A DNA stretch of 64,000 bases from assembly GCF_025151215.1 (NCBI RefSeq), contig NZ_CP102286.1:2294001-2358000 (forward strand), in the 5' to 3' direction. Source of the stretch: Parabacteroides merdae ATCC 43184. Its GTDB lineage: Bacteria; Bacteroidota; Bacteroidia; Bacteroidales; Tannerellaceae. Shown here piece after piece: positions 17,125-25,242 of the stretch. The notes beneath the pieces are model-generated. The model saw only the letters and a list, made by a program, of their open reading frames with translations, made no database searches and was not told where the DNA came from. The number at the start of each line of letters is the position of its first letter. Positions within the stretch are counted from its first letter, which is position 1. Made by a program: the position numbers and the translations under genes.

Positions 17125-17718
17125 CTAAACCGGACAATCAGCAAGAGTCTTTTTCCGACAAAGACACCCTACCAAATGATCATTTACAAACCCTGTAGCC
17201 TGCATATGAGCATAACAGATCGTAGAGCCAAAAAACTTAAACCCTCGTTTCTTCATATCTTTGCTCATCGCATCAGATTCTGGGGTTGTAACCGGAATCT
17301 CCTTCAACGATTTGAAATTATTTACAATCGGTTTCTGTTCAGGGAAAAACGATAACGTATAATTATAGAAACTGCCAAATTCCTTTTGAATCGCGATGAA
17401 ACATCTGGCATTCGTGATCGTGGATGCAATCTTCAGCCGATTCCTGACAATCCCATCGAAAAGCATCAGCCGGTCAATATCATCCGAGGTCATCGCAGCT
17501 ACTTTCTCAACATCAAAATTATAAAATGCTTTTTTATACCCTTCACGCTTACGAAGAATAGTAATCCAAGCCAATCCAGCCTGGGCACTTTCCAGAACAA
17601 GAAATTCGAATAAGATTTTATCAGCGGTAACCAATTTACCCCATTCCTCATCGTGATATTTCACATATAAATCGTCCGTACCAGCCCATCCACAGCGTCT
17701 ATTTACAAGATCTTCCAT
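17125..17718 (-). CDS. tag: DNA-3-methyladenine glycosylase I
   Basis: This 197-residue base-excision repair enzyme removes 3-methyladenine from alkylated DNA. The zinc site of the Tag family is intact: Cys9 (RRCGW), His22 (KYHDEEWG), His181 and Cys185 (NDHLVGC). The catalytic-pocket acid lies in LVLESAQAGLAW. It also has the helix-hairpin-helix-like FDGIVRNRLKI and the aromatic KFFGSTICYAHMQA block. It stands alone between the RRM remnant and the tRNA-Asp pair. No SOS-like or Ada box was recognised. Confidence 0.96.
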   Translation of the reverse strand: MEDLVNRRCGWAGTDDLYVKYHDEEWGKLVTADKILFEFLVLESAQAGLAWITILRKREGYKKAFYNFDVEKVAAMTSDDIDRLMLFDGIVRNRLKIASTITNARCFIAIQKEFGSFYNYTLSFFPEQKPIVNNFKSLKEIPVTTPESDAMSKDMKKRGFKFFGSTICYAHMQATGFVNDHLVGCLCRKKTLADCPV

Positions 17719-17824
17719 CTTTCATAATTTATGATCTTCAAAGATATTTATTAAAGATGAATATACAAGAAAGGTTGTCTAAAAACTTATAGGCAAATAC
17801 ATTGAACATCACATTTGTTAATAC

Positions 17825-17863
17825 AAAAAAAATCCCGAAACTTTTGAATTTCGGGATTTTTCT
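17825..17863 (-). terminator. Terminator of the tRNA-Asp pair
   Basis: AAAATCCCGAAA and TTTCGGGATTTT form a perfect hairpin with T runs on both sides. It lies 22 nt beyond the 3' end of the last tRNA-Asp gene on the minus strand. Confidence 0.8.
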
Positions 17864-17884
17864 TTAATTTACTATTTGCTTTCG

Positions 17885-17958
17885 CGGTGCGTACGGGACT
17901 CGAACCCGTGACCCCATGCGTGACAGGCATGTATTCTAACCAGCTGAACTAACGCACC
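17885..17958 (-). tRNA. tRNA-Asp (GTC)
   Basis: This is a 74-nt cloverleaf on the minus strand. The acceptor arm GGTGCGT/ACGCACC is perfect, the anticodon loop CTGTCAC contains GTC, the T arm is ACGGG-TTCGAGT-CCCGT, and the discriminator is G. CCA is not encoded. Confidence 0.93.
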
Positions 17959-17973
17959 AAAATATTATATGTG

Positions 17974-18047
17974 CGGTCCGGACGGGACTCGAACCCGCGA
18001 CCCCATGCGTGACAGGCATGTATTCTAACCAGCTGAACTACCGAACC
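17974..18047 (-). tRNA. tRNA-Asp (GTC), second copy
   Basis: This 74-nt tRNA is 15 nt upstream of the other tRNA-Asp in the same orientation, with an identical anticodon and D arm. The acceptor stem differs (GGTTCGG/CCGGACC, one T-G pair), so the copies are not recent exact duplicates. CCA is not encoded. Confidence 0.92.
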
Positions 18048-18205
18048 ATTATTTTACTTAACTGCTATTCCTCTGAATTGCGATGCAAAAGTAGGTAGTT
18101 TATTTGAATTACGCAAGAGTTACACATATATATTTTTTACTATTTTTCAATCATCCCTGATAATAAACATCTTACATCTAAACTTTTTTTGTTCATACTC
18201 TAAGA

Positions 18206-18317
18206 GCCTGTTTAAATTTTGCATTTGTCGGTTGTAAAAGTTGTTTTGAGGATGTTTTTCTGTAGGAGATGCCGTCTTTTTTGTTGAAACACGTGACTTA
18301 TTTTGCTTCAAACAGGC
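18206..18317. mobile_element. Small element with terminal inverted repeats (MITE-like)
   Basis: GCCTGTTT (18206-18213) and AAACAGGC (18310-18317) bound a 112-bp non-coding segment. The short repeats and lack of a clear target duplication make this tentative. Confidence 0.3.
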
Positions 18318-18354
18318 AGAAAAAGTGCCGAAGATTCCCGTTTACAGGCTTTTT

Positions 18355-18412
18355 ACACCCGGATGTGAACGGTCTTGACACCCGAGTGTCAATGATATCG
18401 AGACCCGGGTGT
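18355..18412. repeat. 23-bp-periodic array of ACACCCGGGTGT-like 12-mers
   Basis: Near-palindromic 12-mers start at 18355 (ACACCCGGATGT), 18378 (ACACCCGAGTGT) and 18401 (AGACCCGGGTGT), exactly 23 bp apart with unrelated sequence between. The same 12-mer family with the same period occurs at 45551-45630. Confidence 0.75.
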
Positions 18413-18476
18413 CAATGAGTTTATCTTATTATGTTATTGAAAATAAGTAATGTGAAAAAAAATATCGGACAGGTGG

Positions 18477-18581
18477 TTAGTGATAGTATGATAGATGGAA
18501 TAGGCATCCATCATACCTACTATCATTGCTTGTGTCTATTGATATTCAATTGATAAAAGGAAATTAGTGATAGTATGACAG
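18477..18581. repeat. GTGATA repeat cluster, gene-free copy
   Basis: TTAGTGATAGTATGATAG (18477-18494) recurs at 18564-18581 with one mismatch. Between them, TCATACCTACTATCATTG forms an imperfect inverted copy around CATCCATC. The motif matches the GTGATA clusters that flank the VirE gene. Confidence 0.6.
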
Positions 18582-18778
18582 TTGTTTTTCAAAATATATA
18601 AAAGAACAAAGCTGGCCGATGAAGACCATATTTTGCAGTATCCTTACAAGACAAAGTTACTATTTCTGGGCCAACGGGGATTTGAGAAAACCATACAATA
18701 AACCAGCCAGTTTATCACAAATAACATCTATTCTGCAACTTTTCATAAAGCAGACATCTATATGTCATGATAATTTGT

Positions 18779-18786
18779 TAGTTTTG
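18779..18786 (+). promoter_or_regulatory. -7 box for the his operon
   Basis: TAGTTTTG matches TAnnTTTG and lies 30 nt before the hisH start at 18817, supporting that start. A -33 box is not evident. Confidence 0.4.
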
Positions 18787-18816
18787 CAGCTCAACATAAA
18801 AAAGGAAGCAACAACA

Positions 18817-19407
18817 ATGGATGTCGCCATTATCAAATACAATGCCGGAAATATTTATTCTGTGAGTTACGCACTGAAAAGACTGGGAGTCGAAGCTACA
18901 ATCACAGCAGACCCGGAACTGTTATGTAAAGCAGACAAAGTAATCTTTCCAGGTGTCGGTGAAGCACATACCACAATGGAGCACTTGAAAGAGCATAACT
19001 TAGATACAATTATAAAAGGATTGAAGCAGCCTGTTTTAGGAATTTGCCTCGGCATGCAGTTGATGTGCCGCCATTCGGAAGAAGGAGATGCGAATTGTTT
19101 AGGCATTTTCGATACAGAAGTAAAACGTTTCATCCCGCAGCAACACATGGATAAAGTTCCGCACATGGGATGGAACACGATTACGAACGTTAAAGGCGGG
19201 CTGTTCAACAAACAATTAGAGAACAAGTTTGTTTATTTCGTACATAGTTATTATGTACCCGTAAACGAATACACCGCCGCGACAACCGAATATATCCTTC
19301 CGTTCAGTGCTTCCCTGCATAAAGACAATTTCTATGCGACCCAGTTCCACCCAGAAAAAAGCGGTTCGGTCGGCGAGGTTATATTAAGTAACTTTTTAAA
19401 ACTATAA
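18817..19407 (+). CDS. hisH: Imidazole glycerol phosphate synthase glutaminase subunit HisH
   Basis: This protein of about 196 residues starts at MDVAIIKYNAGN, and I reject the longer in-frame start at 18619 because the extra residues are not HisH-like. HisH releases ammonia from glutamine for HisF in histidine synthesis. The class I glutaminase triad is visible: Cys in GICLGMQLM, and the His and Glu in QFHPEKSG. The oxyanion segment FPGVGEA is also present. It is the first gene of hisH-hisA-hisF-hisIE, with 6 nt to hisA, so coupled expression is likely. Confidence 0.97.
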   Translation: MDVAIIKYNAGNIYSVSYALKRLGVEATITADPELLCKADKVIFPGVGEAHTTMEHLKEHNLDTIIKGLKQPVLGICLGMQLMCRHSEEGDANCLGIFDTEVKRFIPQQHMDKVPHMGWNTITNVKGGLFNKQLENKFVYFVHSYYVPVNEYTAATTEYILPFSASLHKDNFYATQFHPEKSGSVGEVILSNFLKL

Positions 19408-19413
19408 TGTAAT

Positions 19414-20133
19414 ATGATAGAGTTGATTCCGGCAATAGATATGATCGACGGGAAATGCGTACGCCTCACCCAGGGTGATTACAACACCAAGAAAGTGTAC
19501 AACGAAGATCCTCTGGAAGTAGCCAAGATGTTTGAAGATCATGGCATCAGACGTCTGCATGTGGTAGACCTAGACGGAGCGCGACAAGGGCGGATCATCA
19601 ACTATCGTATGTTGGAACGGTTGGCGACACGTACTTCGCTGATAATTGATTTTGGAGGCGGACTGAAACAGGAAGGAGACCTGGAAATTGCTTTCGAAAG
19701 TGGTGCGCAGATGGTTACGGGCGGAAGCATCGCTGTGAAGAATCCGGAAATATTCACTTCCTGGATCACCAAGTTCGGTCCGGAAAAAATCATCCTCGGA
19801 GCAGACGTCAAAGATAAAAAAATCGCGATAAGCGGATGGGAAGAGACGACAGACAAAGAACTGATCCCTTTCATCCATGATTATTACGACAATGGTATCA
19901 CGAAGACAATCTGTACGGACATCAATCGCGACGGTATGCTGCAAGGACCTGCCATCGAATTATATAAAGAGATACAGGAACAAATACCTCTGCTTTATCT
20001 GATAGCCAGTGGAGGTATCAGTTCTATACAAGATATTGAGAAACTGGCTGAAGCGGGTATTCCGGCTGTCATCTTCGGTAAAGCGATTTACGAGGGAAAG
20101 ATACAGCTGAAAGACTTGATCCGTTTCACCTGA
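19414..20133 (+). CDS. hisA: ProFAR isomerase HisA
   Basis: This 239-residue TIM-barrel enzyme performs the Amadori rearrangement of ProFAR to PRFAR, the fourth step of histidine synthesis. The starting [20 protein letters not shown] has the catalytic Asp8-type residue. The phosphate-binding FGGGLKQ and SGGISS loops and the second catalytic Asp in [10 protein letters not shown] are present. Length is typical. It sits between hisH and hisF, with 18 nt to hisF. Confidence 0.97.
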   Translation: MIELIPAIDMIDGKCVRLTQGDYNTKKVYNEDPLEVAKMFEDHGIRRLHVVDLDGARQGRIINYRMLERLATRTSLIIDFGGGLKQEGDLEIAFESGAQMVTGGSIAVKNPEIFTSWITKFGPEKIILGADVKDKKIAISGWEETTDKELIPFIHDYYDNGITKTICTDINRDGMLQGPAIELYKEIQEQIPLLYLIASGGISSIQDIEKLAEAGIPAVIFGKAIYEGKIQLKDLIRFT

Positions 20134-20151
20134 TAAAAATAAAGATTATAT

Positions 20152-20907
20152 ATGCTTGCCAAGAGAATAGTACCCTGTTTGGACATAAAAGATGGAAAAA
20201 CCGTTAAGGGAATCAATTTCGTAAACTTCCGCGATGCCGGCGACCCGGTCGAACTGGGTGCACAATACAGCCGGGAGGGAGCAGACGAATTGGTATATCT
20301 GGATATAACTGCTTCGCACGAAGGGCGTAAGACATTTACGGAACTGGTAAAGAAGGTTGCGGCCAATATCAGCATCCCTTTCACAGTTGGCGGCGGCATC
20401 AACGAGCTGAAAGATGTGGACCGCCTGTTGAGTGCCGGAGCCGATAAGGTTTCCATCAACTCGGCAGCCCTGCGCAATCCGAAACTGATCGAAGAGATTG
20501 CCAAGAACTTCGGCAGCCAGGTATGTGTGGTCGCCATCGACGCCAATTTCGAAATGGGCGACTGGATATGCTACTTGAACGGCGGACGTATTCCGACGGA
20601 AAAACATCTCTTCCAGTGGGCGGCAGAAGCTGAAAGCCTGGGAGCCGGAGAAATCCTGTTTACCAGCATGACACACGACGGTGTGAAAGACGGTTACGCC
20701 AATGAGGCGTTAGCTATGCTGGCCGACAACCTGCACATTCCAGTCATCGCGTCGGGAGGAGCCGGAAAAATGGAACACTTCCGCGACACATTCGCCCAAG
20801 GGAAGGCGGATGCGGCGTTAGCGGCAAGCGTATTCCATTTCGGGGAAATCGGCATTGGAGCTCTGAAACAGTATCTCCACGAAGAAGGGATCAACGTCCG
20901 CCTCTGA
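20152..20907 (+). CDS. hisF: Imidazole glycerol phosphate synthase cyclase subunit HisF
   Basis: This 251-residue TIM barrel closes the imidazole ring from PRFAR and HisH-derived ammonia, giving IGP and AICAR. Typical motifs are [20 protein letters not shown], the catalytic Asp in PCLDI, FTVGGGI, and [14 protein letters not shown] with the second catalytic Asp. The IASGGAG phosphate loop is also present. It would form a heterodimer with the HisH encoded two genes upstream. A 155-nt gap with a repeat array follows before hisIE. Confidence 0.98.
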   Translation: MLAKRIVPCLDIKDGKTVKGINFVNFRDAGDPVELGAQYSREGADELVYLDITASHEGRKTFTELVKKVAANISIPFTVGGGINELKDVDRLLSAGADKVSINSAALRNPKLIEEIAKNFGSQVCVVAIDANFEMGDWICYLNGGRIPTEKHLFQWAAEAESLGAGEILFTSMTHDGVKDGYANEALAMLADNLHIPVIASGGAGKMEHFRDTFAQGKADAALAASVFHFGEIGIGALKQYLHEEGINVRL

Positions 20908-20917
20908 TGGCCACGGC

Positions 20918-21005
20918 AGAGAGTAACCGTTCCCTATAGAAGGAAACTCTCGTTCCAGGCAAGTGAAACTGTAGTTCCATGCCTATAAAACCAGAAACGA
21001 ATGCC
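20918..21005. repeat. 22-23-bp periodic repeat array inside the his operon
   Basis: Four imperfect units start at about 20918, 20940, 20962 and 20984. The shared core is GAAACTnnnGTTCCA-like with a GCC/GCA end (AAGGAAACTCTCGTTCCAGG; AGTGAAACTGTAGTTCCATG). The array fills most of the 155-bp hisF-hisIE gap and is not coding. Confidence 0.6.
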
Positions 21006-21062
21006 GAAGAACAAAAAGTTGCATACGGATGAATTAAGAACAATATAATAGTCAGATAAAAA

Positions 21063-21659
21063 ATGAAATTAGATTTTGAAAAAATGGGCGGCCTGATTCC
21101 CGCCATCGTTCAGGACTACAACACAAACAAGGTATTGATGTTGGGCTTTATGAACGAAGAAGCTTACGAAGAAACAAAAGCTACCGGTAAAGTGACATTT
21201 TTCAGCCGTACGAAAAACCGTATCTGGATGAAAGGTGAAACCAGCGGAAACACTCTGCAGGTAGTCACCATTGCTGCCGATTGCGACAACGACACACTGT
21301 TGATCAAGGCTATTCCCGCCGGTCCCGTATGCCACACTGGCGCTGATACTTGTTTCGGCGAAAAGAATGTGGAAGACATCATGTTCCTTAAATATTTGCA
21401 GAACTTCATCGAACAGCGCCGCCAGGAAATGCCGGAAGGTTCCTACACCACTACCCTGTTTCAAAAAGGCATCAACCGTATGGCACAGAAGGTAGGCGAA
21501 GAAGCCGTCGAAACAGTTATCGAAGCCACTAACGGGACAGACGACCGTCTCGTTTACGAAGCAGCCGACATGATCTACCACCTGATCGTATTATTGACAA
21601 GCAAAGGACTTCGCATCGAAGACCTCGCACGCGAATTAAAAAGCAGACATAAAGGATAA
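21063..21659 (+). CDS. hisIE: Bifunctional phosphoribosyl-AMP cyclohydrolase / phosphoribosyl-ATP pyrophosphatase
   Basis: This 198-residue fusion performs steps two and three of histidine synthesis. The N-terminal HisI part (about 1-105) has FFSRTKNRIWMKGETSGN and the metal/Cys-rich DCDNDTLL and GPVCHTGADTCF motifs. The C-terminal HisE part (about 110-198) has the MazG-like helices with KVGEEAVETVIEA and LVYEAADMIYHL acidic metal sites. It is the last his gene here. The remaining pathway genes (hisG, D, C, B) are outside the window. Confidence 0.97.
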   Translation: MKLDFEKMGGLIPAIVQDYNTNKVLMLGFMNEEAYEETKATGKVTFFSRTKNRIWMKGETSGNTLQVVTIAADCDNDTLLIKAIPAGPVCHTGADTCFGEKNVEDIMFLKYLQNFIEQRRQEMPEGSYTTTLFQKGINRMAQKVGEEAVETVIEATNGTDDRLVYEAADMIYHLIVLLTSKGLRIEDLARELKSRHKG

Positions 21660-21664
21660 TAACA

Positions 21665-22342
21665 ATGGAAGAGACAACCCTGCTCAAACTGGATAAAGTA
21701 GATATCTGCCGTGAAGAGAATGTGATCCTTCACAGGGCATCCTTTACACTCCACAATGGAGAATTCGTGTATGTGATCGGAAAAGTCGGTTCTGGCAAGA
21801 GCAGCCTGTTGAAATCCTTGTATTGCGAAATTCCCATCAATCAAGGGGACGCATGGTTGTTGGACTATAATCTCTGCAAGATGAGACGGAAAGACATTCC
21901 TTACCTGCGCAGGAAATTAGGGATCGTCTTTCAAGATTTCCAGCTTCTTACCGATCGTTCGGTACACAAAAATCTCGAATTCGTCCTAAAAGCGACCGGA
22001 TGGAAAAAGAAAAGCGAGATAAACGAGCGCATCAACAACGTGCTTTTTCAAGTCGGGATGCAAGATAAAGGCTATAAGATGCCGCACGAGCTTTCGGGTG
22101 GCGAGCAACAGCGTATCGTGATCGCCCGCGCATTACTGAACGATCCGGTTTTGATCCTTGCAGACGAACCTACCGGAAACCTGGACCCGGAGACAAGCGG
22201 ACAAATCGTACAGCTGCTACACGACATTTGCCGCAAGGGAACGGCCGTCATCATGACGACTCACAACTACACACTGGTACATAACTATCCCGCGCGTATA
22301 GTAAAATGTGAGAATGCCTGCCTAAGTGATGTTGGAGAATAA
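21665..22342 (+). CDS. ftsE: FtsE-like ABC-type ATPase
   Basis: This 225-residue cytoplasmic ATP-binding cassette has Walker [10 protein letters not shown], a Q-loop in [10 protein letters not shown], the signature LSGGEQQR, Walker [11 protein letters not shown] and the H-loop MTTHN. The closest family is FtsE, which with FtsX controls peptidoglycan hydrolases at division. It starts 5 nt after hisIE, so it is read from the his operon. No ftsX is adjacent, and the only FtsX/LolC-fold gene in the window is 4 kb away on the other strand. It could instead be a LolD-like partner. Confidence 0.85.
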   Translation: MEETTLLKLDKVDICREENVILHRASFTLHNGEFVYVIGKVGSGKSSLLKSLYCEIPINQGDAWLLDYNLCKMRRKDIPYLRRKLGIVFQDFQLLTDRSVHKNLEFVLKATGWKKKSEINERINNVLFQVGMQDKGYKMPHELSGGEQQRIVIARALLNDPVLILADEPTGNLDPETSGQIVQLLHDICRKGTAVIMTTHNYTLVHNYPARIVKCENACLSDVGE

Positions 22343-22351
22343 TTTTTTATG

Positions 22352-22359
22352 TAACTTTG
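22352..22359 (+). promoter_or_regulatory. -7 box for aspartate kinase
   Basis: TAACTTTG matches TAnnTTTG, 9 nt after the ftsE stop and 47 nt before the kinase start. A partner -33 box is weak. Confidence 0.45.
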
Positions 22360-22406
22360 CACACGCATTTAAAGTGAAGAAGAACAAATTAATATAGTAA
22401 AAGAAA

Positions 22407-23726
22407 ATGAAAGTTTTAAAGTTTGGCGGTACTTCTGTGGGATCTGCACAGAGAATGAAAGATGTAGCAAAACTGATTACGGGAGAACGTAACATTGTAG
22501 TCTTGTCTGCCATGTCCGGTACAACCAACTCATTGGTTGAAATCTCGGATTACTTGTACAAGAAAAACCCTGACGGAGCAAACGAGGTCATCAATAAACT
22601 GGCTCAGAAATATTATGGCCATATCGAAGAACTCTACAGCACTGACGAATATAAGCAGAAAGCCAAAGAACTGATAAAACATCATTTCGACCATATCCGC
22701 ACGTTTACAAAGGATCTTTTCACGTTGTTCGAAGAAAAAGTTGTCCTGGCCCAAGGCGAACTGATCTCTACCGGTATGATGAACCTCTATCTGAACGAAT
22801 GCGGCATAAACTCCGTTCTGATTCCGGCACTGGATTATATGCGTACAGACAAGAACGCGGAACCGGATCCTGTGTACATTAAAGAAAAGCTTATCAAGCT
22901 ATTAGACGGACACAAGGATGCAGACCTCTTCATAACACAAGGCTATATTTGCCGAAATGCTTACGGCGAGATCGACAACTTGCAACGTGGTGGCAGCGAC
23001 TACAGCGCCTCTCTGATCGGCGCGGCTATCGGTGCAGAAGAAATCCAGATATGGACAGACATAGACGGCATGCACAACAACGATCCGCGTATTGTTGAAA
23101 AGACATCGCCAGTCCGCCATCTGCATTTTGAAGAAGCAGCCGAACTAGCTTATTTCGGTGCCAAGATCCTGCATCCGACCTGTATCCTGCCGGCCAAGCT
23201 GAACAATATTCCTGTTCGTTTGTTAAACACGATGCAGCCGGAAGCTCCGGGCACCATGATCTCCAACATGACGGAAAAAGGGAAAATCAAAGCTGTCGCC
23301 GCAAAAGACAATATCACTTCCATCAAGATCAAGAGTGGCCGTATGTTGTTGGCTACTGGATTCCTACGAAAAGTATTCGAAATATTCGAAAACTACCAGA
23401 CTCCTATCGACATGGTAACGACTTCCGAAGTAGGTGTTTCCGTTACGATCGACAACCGCAAGCATCTGGAAGAGATCGTGGACGACCTGAAAAAGTATGG
23501 AACGGTCACGGTAGACGAAGATATGGTTATCGTTTGTGTGGTAGGTGACTTGGAATGGGATAATGTTGGTTTCGAAGCCCGGATTGTCCAAGCGATGAAG
23601 GACGTCCCGGTACGAATGATCTCGTACGGAGGCAGCAACTACAACGTCTCGCTCCTTATTAAAGCCTCCGACAAAACAAGGGCATTGCAAGCATTAAGCG
23701 ATCATTTATTCAACAATAAAGCATAA
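22407..23726 (+). CDS. lysC: Aspartate kinase
   Basis: This 439-residue enzyme phosphorylates aspartate, committing it to lysine/diaminopimelate, threonine and methionine synthesis. The start MKVLKFGGTSVGSAQRM is the kinase signature. TQGYICRNAYGEIDNLQRGGSDYSA and WTDIDGMHNNDPRIV complete the catalytic domain. Two ACT-like segments follow from about residue 300 (ITSIKIKSGRMLLATGFL and MVIVCVVGDL), suggesting feedback by an end product. It is monofunctional, without the homoserine dehydrogenase domain. lysA follows after a terminator, so the two have separate transcription ends. Confidence 0.97.
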   Translation: MKVLKFGGTSVGSAQRMKDVAKLITGERNIVVLSAMSGTTNSLVEISDYLYKKNPDGANEVINKLAQKYYGHIEELYSTDEYKQKAKELIKHHFDHIRTFTKDLFTLFEEKVVLAQGELISTGMMNLYLNECGINSVLIPALDYMRTDKNAEPDPVYIKEKLIKLLDGHKDADLFITQGYICRNAYGEIDNLQRGGSDYSASLIGAAIGAEEIQIWTDIDGMHNNDPRIVEKTSPVRHLHFEEAAELAYFGAKILHPTCILPAKLNNIPVRLLNTMQPEAPGTMISNMTEKGKIKAVAAKDNITSIKIKSGRMLLATGFLRKVFEIFENYQTPIDMVTTSEVGVSVTIDNRKHLEEIVDDLKKYGTVTVDEDMVIVCVVGDLEWDNVGFEARIVQAMKDVPVRMISYGGSNYNVSLLIKASDKTRALQALSDHLFNNKA

Positions 23727-23728
23727 AC

Positions 23729-23771
23729 AAAAAGGATGGCGTATCGAATCAATCAATACGCCATCCTTTTT
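23729..23771 (+). terminator. Terminator after aspartate kinase
   Basis: AAAAAGGATGGCGTAT and ATACGCCATCCTTTTT are perfectly complementary around an 11-nt loop, starting 3 nt after the stop codon. Confidence 0.88.
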
Positions 23772-23902
23772 CATAAGAAAATAAAAAAGAAAGGGCCGTC
23801 TTCACAGATGACCCTTTCCAACCAAAACCTTAACTATGAAAAAATTTACGTGCTACAAATATAGATATACTTTTTTAATTACCAAAAGAAATTCGAAAAA
23901 AA

Positions 23903-25063
23903 ATGATATTAAAAGGTACATTTCCTACAGAAAAGTTCAAATCACTGGCAACTCCGTTCTATTTTTACGATATAACGTTGTTGAAAGAAACACTCAATAC
24001 GGTAAAAACGGAAGCCGGAAAGTATGGCTATCATGTCCACTATGCAGTCAAGGCAAATGCCAATCCCCGCATCTTGTCTATTATTGCAGAATATGGCTTG
24101 GGAGCCGACTGTGTGAGTGGTGGTGAAATACAGGCGGCACTCGATGCAGGTTTCCCTGCCAGAAAAATCGTTTATGCCGGTGTCGGCAAAACAGACTGGG
24201 AGATCAATTTAGGACTAGACAACGATATTTTCTGCTTCAACGTAGAATCGGCTGCCGAACTGGAAATCTTGGAAGAATTGGCTGCCGCCAAAAACAAAGT
24301 GGCCTCGATCGCCCTTCGTATCAACCCGGAAGTAGACGCTCATACACATGCCAAGATCACGACTGGCATGAAGGAAAACAAATTCGGTATCAATTTGAGC
24401 CAGCTCGGACAGGTGTTAGATTTAGTCTGCCGCTTGGAACATATCAAATTGATCGGCATCCATTGCCATATCGGCTCACAAATTACAGATATGGCTGCTT
24501 TCCGTGGCCTGGTAATCCGTGTCAATGAAATTCAGGAAGAGCTGGAGGCGCGTGGAATAAAAGTTGAGAATCTGAACTTCGGTGGCGGTCTCGGTATCGA
24601 TTATTATCACCCGAATCATTTGCCTATCCCGGCATTCGACAACTATTTTGCCGTGTTCAACAAACTATTGCAGCTTCGTCCGGGACAGCAGGTTCATTTC
24701 GAGCCGGGACGTTCCATCGTCGCACAATGCGGTTCGCTGATTTCTAAAGTACTATATGTAAAAGTCGGCGAGACAAAGAAATTCTGTATTTTAGATGCCG
24801 GCTTCACCGAACTGATCCGCCCGGCCATGTACGATGCATACCACCGCATGGAGAATATCACCAGCGACGAAGAAGTTGAAGTTTATGACGTTGTCGGTCC
24901 GATCTGTGAATCGTCCGACGTGTTCGGTAAAGATGTCGAACTGAACCGCGCCCACCGTGGCGACCTGATCGCCCTCCGCTCTGCAGGTGCTTACGGCGAG
25001 GTAATGGCCTCACAATATAACTGTCGGAAATTACCGACAGCTCATTACTCGGATACGATGTAA
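23903..25063 (+). CDS. lysA: Diaminopimelate decarboxylase
   Basis: This 386-residue PLP enzyme of the alanine-racemase fold converts meso-diaminopimelate to lysine. The PLP lysine is about residue 50 in HYAVKANANP. HCHIGSQITD, the glycine-rich phosphate loop NFGGGLGIDY, EPGRSIVA, and the dimer-contributed PICESSDVFGKD with the catalytic Cys are all present. Length is on the short side of normal. Together with aspartate kinase just upstream it forms a lysine-synthesis pair. Confidence 0.97.
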   Translation: MILKGTFPTEKFKSLATPFYFYDITLLKETLNTVKTEAGKYGYHVHYAVKANANPRILSIIAEYGLGADCVSGGEIQAALDAGFPARKIVYAGVGKTDWEINLGLDNDIFCFNVESAAELEILEELAAAKNKVASIALRINPEVDAHTHAKITTGMKENKFGINLSQLGQVLDLVCRLEHIKLIGIHCHIGSQITDMAAFRGLVIRVNEIQEELEARGIKVENLNFGGGLGIDYYHPNHLPIPAFDNYFAVFNKLLQLRPGQQVHFEPGRSIVAQCGSLISKVLYVKVGETKKFCILDAGFTELIRPAMYDAYHRMENITSDEEVEVYDVVGPICESSDVFGKDVELNRAHRGDLIALRSAGAYGEVMASQYNCRKLPTAHYSDTM

Positions 25064-25083
25064 ACCCTATTTCAACATTATAG

Positions 25084-25132
25084 AATGGTCCATGCAAAAA
25101 TCTTTTCCATACAAGCTTTTGCATGGACCATT
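25084..25132 (+). terminator. lysA terminator
   Basis: AATGGTCCATGCAAAA and TTTTGCATGGACCATT pair perfectly with a 17-nt loop and are followed by ATTTTATC. It begins 21 nt after the lysA stop. Confidence 0.8.
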
Positions 25133-25209
25133 ATTTTATCAAACCGTCTTTTGAAGTGGTATCCGTGGTCCGGGTGATGTATTTGTTATAAATATCCAAA
25201 AATCCTCCG

Positions 25210-25217
25210 TACATTTG
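25210..25217 (+). promoter_or_regulatory. -7 box for the glycosyltransferase gene
   Basis: TACATTTG matches TAnnTTTG and lies 25 nt upstream of the start. A TTTG at 25182-25185 is 24 nt further up, longer than the usual spacing. Confidence 0.4.
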
Positions 25218-25242
25218 TATCAGCAAAGACAATTTAATATCG

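Larger units (their letters stand above)
18048..18816. other. Gene-free 0.77-kb stretch with mobile-element-like repeats
   Basis: No convincing protein or RNA gene lies between tRNA-Asp and hisH. The upstream extension of the hisH frame (from 18619) is AT-rich and unlike HisH. The stretch holds an element with 8-bp terminal inverted repeats (18206-18317), a 23-bp-periodic array (18355-18412), and a cluster of GTGATAGTATGA repeats (18477-18581). The last two recur around the HU/VirE pair at 45.3-48.3 kb. Confidence 0.7.

Noticed and set aside
16906..17355. 149-codon plus-strand frame
   Set aside because: Its 3' half is antisense to tag, and the 5' half is AT-rich intergenic sequence without features.
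18355..18412. Short CRISPR-like array
   Set aside because: The 12-bp repeats and ~11-bp intervals are far too short for CRISPR, and there are no cas genes.
18619..18816. N-terminal extension of HisH
   Set aside because: The 66 extra codons are not HisH-like and carry a -7 promoter box just before the internal ATG at 18817.
22343..22406. Lysine riboswitch before aspartate kinase
   Set aside because: The gap is only 64 nt and holds a promoter box; there is no room for the aptamer.
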